Source: Macrophomina tecta
Taxonomy: Eukaryota; Ascomycota; Dothideomycetes; Botryosphaeriales; Botryosphaeriaceae
Length of the DNA stretch: 64,000 nt
Assembly (NCBI GenBank): GCA_024180945.1
Contig: JAKSGN010000006.1
Span: 3,658,001 to 3,722,000 of the forward strand
Direction: 5' to 3'
The notes beneath the pieces were generated by a model that saw only the letters and a program-made list of their open reading frames with translations, was not told the DNA's origin and ran no database searches. This document shows positions 11,240 through 24,597 of the stretch, one piece after another (position 1 is the first letter of the stretch; each line of letters opens with the position of its first letter). A program made the position numbers and the translations under genes.

Positions 11240-14200
11240 GCGAAGAACGCGGATTGCGGCTTTATTTGGTTACGTGGGCATAGAGATATCTTTACGACCA
11301 GACGGGCTGATGACACGACTGGATTGCACTTCTTTGGTCGGGCAAAAAAGGATAAAGATGACACTGGCCTTCATTGCTTTCTGACGGGAACGTCTGCGTG
11401 CAACGAGCGCGCCTTCTTAACTGCTCGCTCATTCCGCCGAGGCTGCGAGCACCCGACTTGTCTCTTGACTTCACGCTCGACTCCAGTTCTCTATTCTCTT
11501 TTAACTCTCTGTCCCGTTTCAATTTCCTGCATTTCGAAGGCTTTCCAGATACCACGCCATGTTTTCTCTTTCTCTACAGAGCTAGTTCGGGTTGCGACGT
11601 CAGGCGACGGCCGGCTTTTTGGAAATCCAAGCACGTATATTCACAGTCTCGCTCCCCTTTCTCGCCTGTCATGCCACTCATGCATCCGAAGCGCCCGCAC
11701 ACGTGGGCTTCAGGGTAACCCCACCCCCTGCGGCGGAAGTACGCGGATATGCGCACGTGGTGGCGGCGAGAGGCAGAATATCGCAGACGCAGCCGGGGGG
11801 CTGGCCCGACCATATTCGCTTTAGCCTTTGTTGTTGTTCTCTCCTATCACGTCGCATGATAAGCACAGTCGGAGGTTTGGCACCATCAGGTAGCACACGA
11901 TTCACGCCTGTTGATAGACAGGAATAGATGAAAAAGACGGATGCGTCATATCAACCACGCTGTCCATTTCTCATTCTGCTTTGTCAACACCGGCAGCGAA
12001 AAGAGCGGCCAGTTGCCGCCGCCGCCGCCGCCGCCGCTTAAGCGGCAGTGATTAGCAACAGGAAAGGAAAGTCAAAAAGTCATTCGCCTTGGCGATATCG
12101 CATGATATTTTTCCATGCAGCAAGGAAGCCGCGAATCGGGAAAGCTTGGAAAGTCATGGAAAAGCAACCAACAGCAACCTCAACAAACGCCGCACAGCTG
12201 CCTTGGGGAAAAAGCAAATAGAAAAGAGAATTAAAAAAAAAAAAAAAAAAAAAAAAAACAAAGACTGGATCCCTCAAAGGGGAAGTTGCTGATCGGTTTC
12301 CCATGGTGAGACGAATTTTAACCTAGATACTTTATTCTACGGTCACCGCCTTCAGATGTAAGTTTGTATCTGCCGTAAACCGGATGCCGGCATGCGCTTC
12401 TGTCTGCGATTGCCAACTGGCTGCTGCAAAGCCTCAGGTGCCACGGGAGATGGAGGCACAGCTGAATGCCATTCCCGGTGGATTCGAGCCGCTGAGCCGC
12501 CAATCCGCCCTTCCACCCCCAGGCCCCCTGACGTCGGCAGAAAGAAAGGGAACCCACATCCTGCTAAGATCTCGAGTAGGAGCCGAAGCCAACAATCTGC
12601 TAAGCCACAAAATTCCACCACCTAAGAATGTCGCCTCATTTCCATGATCGCCTGCTCCTTCCATCGTCCGGCCGGCCACTTCCCCCAGGGAGGGGGGGGG
12701 GGGGAAATACTACGACGGCCAGCAGGCCGGCTTTAGCGAGAGCTGGCTGCCGATGCACCTCTCTTCCGCTCCATCTGCATCCCACATCCGACGCACTCCT
12801 TCCCGCTGCCATTGACTCTGTGCTGTCTCTCCCCGCTGCTGCGAGTCACCATTCTTGCCACGCGCGGTGGCTGAAACTCCGCCCGCAGGCTCGAGCAGAG
12901 ACAGACACCGCACCGTGATTGGCAGCGAGTCGAAGCAAGCCACCGGGATGGGCACACATACGCGCCCACCCCAGTGCGTTCTGCAACAGCCCCCACAACC
13001 CACACCCGGACGACTTGCTCCAATTCTCCACGCACACGTCGGCCAGGCCTCGCACGTTCAAACCTATCGCTCCGCGCGCCGGTGCGTTGACTGGCCGGCC
13101 GGCCGGCGGGCGCCGTCTCTCTCCTCTCCAGCCGGACAGCGGCACGACACCACTACCGCCTGCCGCTGGCAAACACGCCCGCACGCCCTCGGCAATGGCT
13201 CCATGTCCGGCGGGTATGCTTTTTATTGGCACGTCTAGTGGGGTGGGGCGTGTGCAGACTGACAGGCAGCAGTGGTATGTTGTCTGCTGCGTTACTAGGT
13301 TCGAGCTCGGCGATTGTTGTGATTGCTGTTGTTGCTGTAGGCGCGAGTGGGTGCGGTTCCGCGCCGCTGGGGCGAGGGGTGGAAGAGAAGGGCCGCTTCT
13401 GAGGGTGGGGGTGGGGGTGGTGATTGGATTGTTGGGGGAGGGGAGCCAGCTGCTGTTCGGAGTCTCGGTGCGCGTGCCGGTAGTGTGGGTGGTGGGTGGT
13501 GGTGGTGGTGGTGGTGGTGGTGCAGGAGTCAGTGCAGCTAGAGTTGATAGGAGTGCTGGAGAGCGTGGGTGTGAGGGGCCCGCTGCGGTATGGAGAATCC
13601 TTGTGAGGAATTGATTCAGGCAAGTTTGCCGTTGGTCCTGGTCAAACGGTGTCGCCCGTTGTGGCACCAGCCTCCGATTGACTTCTACCTCTGTGATCGG
13701 ACGCAAGAGTATGTTCAGTGTTGTGATGCCTGTATGTTATGGAATATGGCAGAGTAGAGGCAGGTCGCGTCTTGGATTGGATTCATAGCATGAGCACATG
13801 TCTGGAGTCTTGGAATTGACGTATACTATGTCGACGATTCACCGACTCTCGTCAACACGTCCACTGAGGACAGGGGGGCTATATCGCCAGTTCTTGAAGG
13901 GAGCCCAGCACTCGAAACGCGAAAAAAAAAAAAAAAAAGCATCATAGTCTACTTGTCAATGCAGTGAACGTGAGATCCGTTGTGCTTGAGGAGTCAGCCT
14001 ACTTCTGACTTAACAACAGTGAGTTCGAAATGCATAGTCGTCATTCGGATAGTAGTGCCCTAAGACTGGAAAGGCGAGGCGTTCCAATCCTGCTCCTTCG
14101 AATATTGCTTCTTTCAAGCTTTGCTCGAGACTGGCAACCAATACTCAGATTGGCACGCCAAGGAAGCCACAAAGCCGCATGGCAACTCGCCTACTTAGCA

Positions 14201-15694
14201 AGAGTCAATCATTTCAAAGCTGGTGGGCCATAAGTCACGAAGTCGCTGTGGCTTTGCCATTACCGATTCAGGCAACTATTGAAAATACCAGCGTTTGGAG
14301 GAAGAGCTTGTGCAGGGCGCCATCTACCACGGCGCTTGCAACCCAACTTGGCCCCATCCGGCGAAAGTGAGAACCATGCTCAATGTCTTAGCCCACCGGC
14401 GGCGATTAGTGCACCCGTTTGAACAAAGGCCGCCGTGTGCTGACGGGAAATAGGTGCCGTTCTAGACCGCAGTAGTCGAATTGCGCCAAGAGAAGTAGGG
14501 CTGTTTTGTGGCGGGCTGAGCTCAGGCGGGCGCAGCCGCTCCAGGTTGAGCTTGTCCTTGAGCCTTTCCCTTGCCCACATCGGAACCGGCAACTGCCGGT
14601 CGATTCCATGTATAGATGCTCCATACATGTTCGGTCTGCTGAGCGAATGGGCCTAATGTGCACCAATGAGAACAACAGGTCTCGAGGGAAAGCTAAGTCC
14701 TCGGAGCGGTCGCAGAAGAGGCCGCGGAGTGAAGACGCAGAGGGCCGCGCTTGTCGCTGGACAGGACACATTGTGAAGTTGAGAGCGTGGGCTGCGTCAT
14801 CCCCCATCTTTCCATGCAGTGGTGCAGCTTCAGGATACGGGTCGTCGCTGCAGATGATGTCAGCAGCTCGCTTCACTAGCGCGCGGAGCGTTGAGCAGAG
14901 GCGCCGGCGTGAGAGATGCTGACCGCACACCGTCTTCTCTCTGCTCCTGCTCCCTGCCTCTCCTGCTCATTCTGCTTCTCAACACTATCTGACGGCATCG
15001 TCATCCTGTCCGGGCTGCTCTGGCGGACCAGGCGGTGATGGCGCACCGGGCCAGCAGCCACTCTGTGCCCCCATTTCACCGACACCTCCCAGTCCAGCAC
15101 ACCCTCGTCGATCCAGCCTGCCGAGATTCAGGAACTTCTCGCGGCCGCGCATCCGTGGCTCCACTCGTCATCTCTCTGGCACTGAAGTATGAGCGGCACA
15201 GGAGCAGCGCGGGGCGGGGTACGTACACCTTTTATCCTTCTTGGTGCCAGTCTGCACGCCTGAGACGTTCTGGAAAAGCCGCCCGAGCCACTTTTCTGTA
15301 TCCGACACCGCCTGATAATTGCAGGGCCAAGCGCGTATACAGGCGATCGAACCCCATGTTGCCAACCGCCTATCTTGCGGCGGTGCATACTCCGATGCTT
15401 GGCAGTAAATGCGGCCGGCCTCGCGCACGCTGACGGCATCATTCTACACAGGTCGAGCCATTGATGGTGTATGCTGGGTGTACAGACTGTCTCTGGCAAG
15501 TAGTCAGCTTATTTTATCTATCGCGCTGTATATTTATTGCTCTCAATCCTCAAAGTGTCCCCGCCGTCCATGACTCGGGGTGCAATCTTTTACTCCCTTA
15601 TATTATGTATGACTCGCCAAGCGACCGCTGAGGCTCCCTACCCGTCCGCTGTGCTTCGTATTGCGAAACGAGAGCCTCCAAGCAATCTTCGACC
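11240..15694. other. 4.5-kb stretch without a recognisable gene
   Basis: No frame here has a recognisable domain or a consistent splice structure. It holds several simple repeats: a GCC run (about 12015-12037), an A26 run (12233-12258), a G run near 12692, a GGT array (about 13490-13522) and an A17 run (13922-13938). A 286-codon minus-strand frame (12846-13706) is Pro/Thr/Gln-rich and is judged a composition artefact. The last few hundred bases should be the promoter of the membrane protein starting at 15695. Confidence 0.5.
12233..12258. repeat. A26 homopolymer run
   Basis: Twenty-six consecutive A residues, the longest homopolymer in the window. It lies in non-coding sequence and could be a slippage-prone tract or the tail of a retroposed sequence. 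No target-site duplication was found by eye. Confidence 0.8.
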
Positions 15695-17919
15695 ATGACA
15701 AAAATATGGGGCACATCTGGGGCAGATAATATCTACCTCGCCTCAGCAAACGACCGCTTGTACATGCATTTTCTGGGGCAAACGCAGGGCGCAGATGCTC
15801 TCCATGTCCACCACATGGATCGACTCAGCAAGTCCAACGGACGCATCAAGAAGGACGACCAGGCCGTCAGGCCTCCACAGCTCGAGACCATCGATTTGAG
15901 CGAGTGGCCCAAGTACACGCCCGCCGAGCAGGACTCTCCCGTACCCGACCACAACTTTCTCTACCCTCCATCGCCAGATCCCTACAGGACCGCCACTCGA
16001 GAGACTGTTGATCCCGCCGAAGCCAGCGACGAGAATCCCCTGCAGTCTCGACGATACAGCCGCAGGGTCTCGGACACTCGTCGTTACAGCCGCAGGATCG
16101 AGGAGAGCAGCCGCTTTGGCCTATGGACCATCATCCTCTTGCTTCTGGCCGTGGTCATGGTCGTCCTGACCGCCCTGTACTCCACGGGCTCCGCCAAGTC
16201 CCTGATGAAAGGCAAAATATTCACCACCTCGTCGAGTAATGCTATTCTGCTTCTCCGCATTCTCACCGAACTCTGCGCAGTCATTCTCGGCGCGCTTGTC
16301 GTTGTCGTTGTGGAAGACTTGCAGTGGGCGCTGGCGTCGAGACCTGGGGGTGTCAGCTTGCTTCATTTTGTCGGCTTGGACACAGGCACCGGTGTCTGGG
16401 GCCTATTGCGTTTGCTGGCAACGGCTGACTGGAAGCAAAAATATTCAAGTGCTTTCCGGTGAGCCGTGCAGTCATCATCCCTGCATCTGAAATTACTTAC
16501 AAGGAGAAATGCACAGTCTGATGATCCTTCTCTCGATTCCTCTCCCCGGTATCATTCTTATGGGTAAGACCGTCTTCCATGCAAATGAAGAATCATACCT
16601 GACGAGTCCTCACAGGTGATATTAACATCGAGCTGGTCTTCTTCCCGGAGCACACGTATCCAGTTGCTGCAGGCCTTTCGGACTTCAATGCTTCGTACAT
16701 TTCAGAGCTTACGGACGTAGCCACTACTGCTCTCTTAGTCCAAATGGGCAATCCAGTGTGGTCAAACCGGGAAGTGGTGTCCGTCGAGCCTCTCGGCCGA
16801 GAGGACGGGCATTGCACAGCTTCCAACGTATCTTCAAAGTGGGTGCCTTGCGATGAGTCTTACTTCATGGCCGGCGGATTCAACTCAGTCTCGCCTCAAG
16901 CAGATGATCTCGTAAATTACCCAGACTCAAATGCATACGTGGTCCCGAGAGTAAAAGGATACCACGTTGAATACGGCAAAGTGCACGACCTTAAGACTCT
17001 CCATGATGACGGAAATTGCCATCTGATCGGAAGCGCTAGCGCTGCTGCCTATTGGTGCGCTGCTGTCGGGTCTAACAAGGAGCTTTTGTTTGGCAAGAGA
17101 CACTGCTTAGCCCTTTCTGTATGTATTCTAACAGAATGAGCAGGTTCCGCCTATTGCCCCCTCTCTTTGCAGCAGAATAGCACTTGTCTGAATTCCACCG
17201 CCTGGACAGACCATTTGGACCTAGCAACGTCAATGTTTGTCTACCGTCGCTTCGCCACCGTCAACTACTCCCGCGCAAACTTCTCCATCCTCTCCATCAC
17301 CGACCTCTCGGAGCCGACACTGTACCCGATCGCTCTCCAGGATTACATGCTCACCCTATCTTCCGTCGTTCCCGGCTTCAACACCAGCTCGGAAACGAGG
17401 GGCGACAACTCCGCACTCGCCATCTACGCAGTCACCGCCCTTCCCATCAGCGACAGCGAGGTCGCCAAGAAACTGTCCCTCAAGGCCATCCGCAAGGCCA
17501 TGTCCGTCCCCTTGGACTACTTCCAAGCCAACTACTTCGCCCCGGGTCCGCCCATCTGGGAACTCACAGTACCTCGCACAGGCCTTGCCGAGGATATGTA
17601 CACCAACATGAGCATATCAATCATGTCGTACCAGGTCGTTGCGGGCCAGGTCTCCCGCTGGCTGTTCATGGCTTTTGCGTGCACATTACTGTTGCTCTGC
17701 GCGTCTACGATCGTCGTGACGGTTCGTATCTGCGAGCGGCGTCCTGAGCGCTGTGGGTATCCCAGTCTAGATTTCGCTGCAGTGTGCGCGCATGACTCCC
17801 TAGCACCGGACAATCAGTATGGGAATGGCCTGCACAGGTCTTTGACACGTCTGAAAGAGCAGCCAGGGAAGTTTGAAGTGGCGCAGAGAATTAAGGACGA
17901 GAGGGTCGTTTTGAGGTAG
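15695..17919 (+). CDS. Multi-pass fungal membrane protein, function unknown
   Basis: Exons 15695-16458, 16517-16563, 16616-17118 and 17173-17919 give 686 residues. The introns are 58, 52 and 54 nt with GTGAGC, GTAAGA and GTATGT donors, and all phases agree. The N-terminal 135 residues are soluble, with Arg/Tyr/Ser repeats (R-R-Y-S-R-R twice, about 115-135). Membrane segments lie at about 142-163, 184-206 and 257-272. Then follows a large, probably extracellular domain with several N-x-S/T sites and Cys residues, and a last membrane segment ending in V-V-T-V-R-I-C, with a basic cytosolic tail. The segment E-D-L-Q-W-A-L-A-S-R plus S-L-L-H-F resembles a lineage-expanded group of ascomycete integral membrane proteins with no assigned function. 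The gene stands alone, with long empty flanks on both sides. Exon structure is well supported; function is unknown. Confidence 0.8.
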
Positions 17920-20900
17920 TTTCGTACTACTGGTTTTATTTTGAAAGAGAGGCGGCTTTCCTTCTTTATTTTCTACTTATTCTTTTTCAATACCCTTATA
18001 TTGGTGCGCCTTTAGCATTCTCTGCTAGTGTTCCGCTTTTCGCTGCTTTCTTTAATGTCTTTAGATTCTTGTTTTGTACAGAAAGCACGGCAGGAACCGT
18101 TTGATAGAGTTGCACGATACCCACGATAGACGGCGTAAAGCGCTAGACAGCCAGCAGCCCGAGAAGATATCAACTGAAAACTGAAACGAATATACTCCCT
18201 CTTTTCTCTTTCTCTCTCTCTCCTTTCCATCCCACAAATACTGTAGGTTTCTCTATTCCTACCCCCGAGTCTCCCTCGTACAAACGGCACGCGGAATAAA
18301 CGCTGCCCGTCCCGGTTGTCTTCCTTGCTTCCCGAGGTCGACGGAATTTAGTCAGCCTGGCTGCCTGTCTCCTCTCTTTTCCGAATAAGAATCCGAACGA
18401 AGCATGCTGTTTCGCCGAATCACCTTCATCCATAAACGAAGGCGGGGCCTCCCTCCCCCCTACCTTTCTTATTTCACGGCTTCCCGCCCTCTCTCGCCTT
18501 CACCTCTTCGGACGGGGTCGCTCTTTCTCTGCCCTTTAGCTCCGAAAAAGCCCTCTACCCCGATGCGGCCCGCTTCCGCTCGGGGCGACGTGCCGCGAAG
18601 CCCTGACGGGGTGGGGGGAGCGACAAGACGAGATTTGAGGCCGAGTAGGGGCTCCTGCGCCACGAACCATGATTCACGCTGTGCGCCTCTCCCCTTTCAC
18701 CGGATAAGCGTGATTATGACTGGCGGACAAAAAGGTCTTTTAACGAGCAGAAGCCACCGCAGAGGCCAACAGATGAACGGGCGCCACTGCGCGCGAGGCG
18801 TATGAGCTCGTTTACGCAAGCACCGGTGATTCGGCCTCGCGTCTGTTTTGCCTTGCGCCGGCGCGGCGATGAATATGTATGTACATATGACCGCGGGCCG
18901 GTGCTTGGCGTTCGGCGGATGCAGCCATGCTGGTGATGCGCTCACGCCTGAGGGGCGGCGAGTGTGTGCGCGTGTGCAGTGTTGCTGGACGCTCCAGTAG
19001 GTACGAGGCTCGCGGATATTGCCCTCTCGCTTCTGAGTCTGAAGGGTGGCAGATCCTGTGAGAGTTTGGCATCCAGGGCTGTACTGCATGCATTTCTCAG
19101 GACGCGGGGTTCCATGGACTCGTGTAGGCGGTCGTATGCGAGCGTGGCGAGCCTGAGTCGGCGCTGGGTAGGCCGGGTGGGCGAGCCCTTGTGCCTTCGT
19201 GCTGAACGATTCACTGTTTGGTGATCATGGGGCCGGTCGGTAGCTGTGGTAGGAAGTCTGTCTCTTATGGATTATCATTTAAGGGTCCAACTCATGTATG
19301 CGTATACACCCTTTTTCAACCCCAGAAGAAGAAAAAGTCTCTCGACATCAAAGCTATCCGACAACGGGAGCCACCTAAGCCCTAGGGGGCAATCAGAGCC
19401 GAATCTGTGTGCGGGTCAACAGTCGTCGTACGGCGGCGGAGATTCATAGCCAGCCGCGTCATCCCAATGCAAACCGGTGCGGTCAAAAAAGGGGGAAAAA
19501 ACCCCCGAAACCTCCACGGTCTCCATTGGGAGACCGTTGACCACAGCTTACAGGTGTTAGAGCACCGGGACACAAGCACTTGTGAAAAGCCGACGCTAGG
19601 GATCCTCTCCGTGCGCTTTATCGTGAAGGTGCGACCGTAGTTGATCCCAGTGTAGCGGGAGAGCCACGTCTCCTGCCTGCCTGCGCTGGCCTGGATCGGC
19701 GGTTGCTGGCCTCCTTGTCCGTGCAGCAAAGACTGGCAGTCGAACATCGTTGTATATGACGGCATGCTGGTGCTGCTTGTGGCGAGCATCGGTGCGGGTA
19801 GTGGCCTTTTTATCGTAGGGTCCGATTTGCCTGGCACTGGGCGGTCAACAAGGGTGCAATTGAGGCAGGTAGGAGTGATGCTCACATGCACGTCAAGCAC
19901 AGTCTGTCTGTTTTCAGGATCACGCATTTGCGGAAGATGGCGCTTTGTAAGTGCTCTATTAACGATGTAGAACTATTCTCAGCTATTGGATGCGACGGCC
20001 TGGTAGTCTGAGTATTATGAGCGCTTTGGTCGTTGTAGATAATCATTTCAAGTATTTAGTAGCTGCTTGAGTTTCCCGTGCTTGTGGTAGCCGGGCTGAA
20101 CGTAGTCGGTCGACTCAATAACGGCCCCATAAGGAACAACACTTCAGAAGTGGATTAGACTAACTCCAGAAAGGCGTTGAAGAGACCGAAATTTATAGCA
20201 AGGCTAAAGTCAACAACAAGTAGGAGGTGTAGTTGATGAGTGGATACGCTGACCAGCGGACTACGTCAGTATATGAACCTCGCAGTGGAATCGCAGGGCT
20301 GTCATCTTCAATGCCACTGATTTCAATTTCAGCTTCCGTCTTCAAGCAGAGACCTGGTCGCCAGCCCATTGATCTGCTCCTTAGGCCTGCCTTCAGAGTC
20401 TGGTTTGCTGGCCACCGTGAGCGTCAGGCAAAAGAACATGCCAGAAACTGGCGGAGAGCACGTGCCAATGACGCTTTTCTCTCTTCCTCCTTTCTTTTCC
20501 CGTGAGAGATGCAGTCTTTTCCCCTTTGAAGAAATATGAGACGGAGTTTGAAGAGAGCTTACACTTACGTACAACTGGAAAGATGGCTATAAAGTCGGAT
20601 ATTTGACATAGTCTCGGCATACGCGGATGGGTGATAGGACGGCCTGTTAGCATTGAGGATCTGTCTCCCTAAACTAGTAATCTGCTCTTATAGCTGAGAA
20701 TCAGCCAGTAAGGCCGAATGAGGTGACCGAAAGTCATTGACAGCCGCGCTCTTGAACAAGGTCGGTACTAGTCTGCCTCACTACATTTTGCAGCATACGT
20801 GCGTCACCTTCAGCTTCTCGTCGCATATGATACATGCCACGAGCAGTCCGAACAAGGCTTTGAGGGCTGGTGACCATTGTGGCTGCATTCGACCACGTGA

Positions 20901-22403
20901 TACGCATTTTTAGGGTTGAGAAATCCTGTTCGGGATTTATCAAAACACCAATCAAGAGGGCGCTGAAAGTAGTATGCAGCTGGTGTGAGAAGCACTTTGG
21001 ATACGAGGCTGAGAGCGACGACCCTTGACGTTTAATCGCAGGGCAGAATTATCGCCTGCGTTTCCCCGGAACTTGCGTGCAATCTAACGCCATATACTTA
21101 TCCCACACATATAGTCGAATGGAGTTGTGGCACTTCTGAATTGTGAAAGAGACAAATGATACATTAAATCTACCGTGATATTCAGGGTAAGTGTTGTCTT
21201 CTTGTCGCTCTTGCGAGAATCCAGACCAGATCGCGCGTTGGCTCACCTGCATACGCCCCCCATTCGCAACAATCGGCCAGTACGTAAAGGGCCGTTCCTT
21301 CAATCTCTTTCTGCACAAAGCTCTTGGAAAGGGGAAATTATAGAGCTGATCGTCGTGCCATATGGTAGCAAGCATGCCCATAGGCGATCGAACTTCTAAC
21401 GAGACCTTCAACATTACCGTCCTCTCATGACCATTATGACTACTGTACGGTTTGCGCACAATCTGAGATCAATGTGTTAGCCGCGAGATCCAGATGGTTC
21501 GGTGGTAACAAGCCTCAAGATGGGATGTGATCAGAAGAAAGGATTTGGTACGAATAGCTGATTATCCGCATTCTTGTTCGGAAGGGGAATCGCTAAATCA
21601 TCATTTAAGGAGGATGAAGTACTGCAATGAAATATCAAGGCAGCGGTGAGATTGATGAGCTTACCATTGCAAATAGGCAGAAGCAAGACTCCAGAAGACT
21701 GCTTGTGGGTTTGGAAACTAAGGATTGTAGAACATAGAGCTGACGGGGAAAAGAGTAACGATGAGCTCTGGAGGTTTGAGAGACAGGAAATTGGAGATTT
21801 CGAGTCCAGTATGTGCGAGGAAGAGTTTTTCATGTCGAGACACGCACGTCCCAAACAAGCGGGGTACCTCTCACGACGTCATGTCCTCGTGAGCACGGAA
21901 TATTCGGGCCTTGACTCAGTCTTGGGAATACTGTAGCAGTTTGACTTTCAGCATGAGTTCGACATCGAATATTTGAAGAAATAGGTCTGGATTAATGTCT
22001 CAGAAGGGAATTAGGGTTTGAAAGGGATAATGCAATCCGCATAGCTTTTGCTCGGAAGCGCTTGCATGTTGATCATCATGACATACAAGAACACTAAGAG
22101 GAAGTTGACATACCTGGAGTGCTTGAGCTAAACAAAAAGATGTGCACCGAGTATCCAAAGACACAAGGGTTAAAGTGAAAATCTCATGACTTTTTCTCTC
22201 ATCACTATGGACCACTACGCAAAGGTAGCAGGTATAGAAGTACAAAAGTCGTAACCGAGCCTTTGATCCACTGTCCCACCACGAACTCCGCCAGCAAAAT
22301 TGGATGCTTGATGCCCAATGCCGTCATCAGTAATAAAAAGGAAATAGAAACCCGTAACGCGTGAAAGAAGAAATCGCTAACTAGACGGTGGGTATGGAGT
22401 CAT
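17920..22403. other. 4.5-kb stretch, lower GC, no gene called
   Basis: After the 3' flank of the membrane protein there is a CT-rich tract (about 18200-18230). From about 19.9 to 22.4 kb the base composition is visibly less GC-rich than in neighbouring genes. No long frame is found. A short minus-strand frame at 20734-20995 looks protein-like but cannot be extended or identified. A short perfect hairpin lies at 19516-19537. The stretch may be decayed sequence or non-coding RNA; I cannot decide. Confidence 0.5.
19516..19537. repeat. 9-bp perfect hairpin with 4-nt loop
   Basis: ACGGTCTCC and its exact complement GGAGACCGT flank ATTG in otherwise featureless sequence. It could be a terminator-like or dyad binding site, or chance. 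Confidence 0.7.
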
Positions 22404-24565
22404 CTAGTCGACCTCCTCCATGGCGCTCTCGCCAGTGGCCTCCGCGGAAGCCTCCTCAGTCGCAGCCTCCTCAGAAGTCTCCGCAGACTCGTCGACGTTG
22501 AGGCCAAGGGAGACGAGCTTGTGGATGCGCTCGGCAAATTGGACGGGCTCCTCGATGGTGAAGCCGGAGACAAGGAGAGAGGTCTCGAAGAGCAGCTGGG
22601 CAATGGACTTGACAGTGCGGTCCTCCTCACCATCGGACTCGACCTTGCGCTTGAGCTCCTTGATAATGGGGCTCTTGGGCGAGATCTCAAAGGTCTTCTT
22701 GGAGCTCATGTAGCTGGACATGGAGGTGTCACGGAGAGCCTGAGCCTTCATGATACGCTCCATGTTAGCGGACCAACCGAACTGGCCGGTACGAATGGCG
22801 CAAGGAGAGCCGATGAGCTTGTGCGAGACAACCACCTTTTCGACCTTGTCACCGAGAACATTCTTAAGGGCCTTGGCAAGAGGCTCGTACTCCTTCTCCT
22901 CAGCCTCACGAGCCTTCTTCTCCTCCTCAGTCTCCTCGAGCTCGAAGTCCTTGGTGATGTCGACGAGCTTCTTGCCATCGAACTCCTTAAGCTGAGTCAT
23001 GGCGTACTCGTCAATGGGGTCGACAAGGAAGAGAACCTCGAAGTTCTTCTCCTTGAGGATGTCCAGGAAGGGAGACTTCTGGACAGCCTTGAGCGACTCA
23101 CCAGTGATGTAGTAGATCTGCTTCTGGTGCTCAGGCATGCGGGTGATGTAGTCGGTGAGCGAGGTGGTCTCATCACCAGACTTGGTGGAGTGGAAGCGGA
23201 GGAGCTTGGCCAGGGACTGGCGGTTCTGGGCATCCTCATGAATACCAAGCTTGATGTTCTTGCTGAAGGCAGTGTAGAACTTGTCGAACTGCTCGCGGTC
23301 CTCGGCAATCTCGTTGAAGAGCTCAAGGGTCTTCTTGACGACGTTCTTGCGGATGACCTTCATGATCTTGTTTTGCTGGAGAGTCTCACGGGAGAGGTTG
23401 AGAGGCAGATCCTCGGAGTCGACAACACCCTTGACGAAGCCGAGCCACTCAGGAATCAGGTCGGTGGCATCGTCAGTGATGAAGACACGGCGGACGTAGA
23501 GCTTGATGTTGTTCTTGGTCTTCTTGGTCTCGAAGAGGTCGAAGGGAGCGCGCTTGGGAACGAAGAGGATTGCACGGAACTCAAGCTGACCCTCAACAGA
23601 GAAGTGCTTGACGGCGAGGTGGTCTTCCCAGTCGTTGGAGAGCGACTTGTAAAAGGAGGCGTACTCCTCCTGAGAGATATCCTGAGGGTTCCTCGTCCAG
23701 ATGGGCTTGGTCTTGTTGAGTTCCTCCTCCTCAATCTTGGACTCCTTGACCTTCTTGGTCTTCTTCTCCTTCTTCTCCTCCTCCTCGTCGTCAACCTCTT
23801 CGACCTTGGGCTTGTTGTCGTCACCCTCCTCCTTCTTCTCCTCGGCCTCCTCGTCAGGGACCTCGGTCTCAGTCTCCTTGAGAACGTGGAGGTAGATGGG
23901 GTAGGAGATGAACTCGGAGTGCTTCTTGACGACCTCCTTGATCCTGCTCTCGTTCAGGTAGTCGGTCTGCTCCTCCTTGAGGTGGAGAATGATCTTGGTA
24001 CCACGGCCAAGCTGCTCGCCCTCAGTGTCCTGGGTGATGGTGAAGGTACCGCCAGCGCTCGACTCCCAGACGTATTGCTCGTCATCGTTGTGCTTCGAGA
24101 CGACGGTGACGCGGTCGGCAACAAGGTAGGCGGAGTAGAAACCAACACCAAACTGGCCAATCATGGAGACATCGGCACCTGCGGACAGAGCCTCCATGAA
24201 TTGCTTGGTGCCAGAGCGGGCAATGGTACCGAGGTTGTTGACGAGGTCCTAGAGCACCGTTAGCAAGGCTGCCAGGGTTGGCCTATGCAGGGAACGAATG
24301 CACTTACAGCCTTGGTCATACCAATACCGGTATCGCGGATGGTGAGGGTCTTGGCCTCCTTGTTGGGGATGATGTCGATGCGGAGGTCCTTGCCGCTGTC
24401 AAGCTTGCTCGGGTCCGACAGGGCCTCGTAGCGAATCTTGTCAAGAGCATCGGAGCAGTTGGAGATCAGTTCTCTCAGGAAGATCTCCTTGTTCGAGTAG
24501 ACGGTGTTGATGATGAGGCCGAGAAGCTGAGAGATCTCAGCCTGGAACTCGAAGGTCTCAGGCAT
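22404..24565 (-). CDS. Heat shock protein Hsp90 (cytosolic)
   Basis: Exons 24308-24565 and 22404-24248 are joined by a 59-nt phase-0 intron (GTAAGT..CTAG) and give 700 residues, the normal length for fungal Hsp90. It is an ATP-dependent chaperone that matures kinases, steroid-receptor-type factors and other clients in the cytosol. The N-terminal ATPase domain shows [12 protein letters not shown] (ATP-binding Asn and catalytic Glu region), D-T-G-I-G-M-T and [12 protein letters not shown] Lys/Glu-rich linker follows at about 210-265. The middle domain contains the conserved N-L-S-R-E-T-L-Q-Q. The C-terminal dimerisation domain ends in M-E-E-V-D, the TPR-cochaperone docking motif that marks cytosolic Hsp90. 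Codon use is strongly biased to C/G in third position, which creates a 580-codon antisense frame. Upstream lie a 5' UTR intron and heat-shock-element-like sequences. Confidence 0.97.
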
Positions 24566-24597
24566 GATGGCGGGTGAGGGGCGCGGCCGGTGAGGTC

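Noticed and set aside
12846..13706. 286-codon minus-strand frame
   Set aside because: Poly-Pro, poly-Gln and Thr runs come from simple repeats (GGT and GTT tracts). No domain or splice context.
22521..24263. 580-codon open frame antisense to Hsp90
   Set aside because: It mirrors a conserved gene with strong C/G third-position bias. The antisense product is Leu/Val/Glu-rich with no domain, so it is a codon-use shadow.
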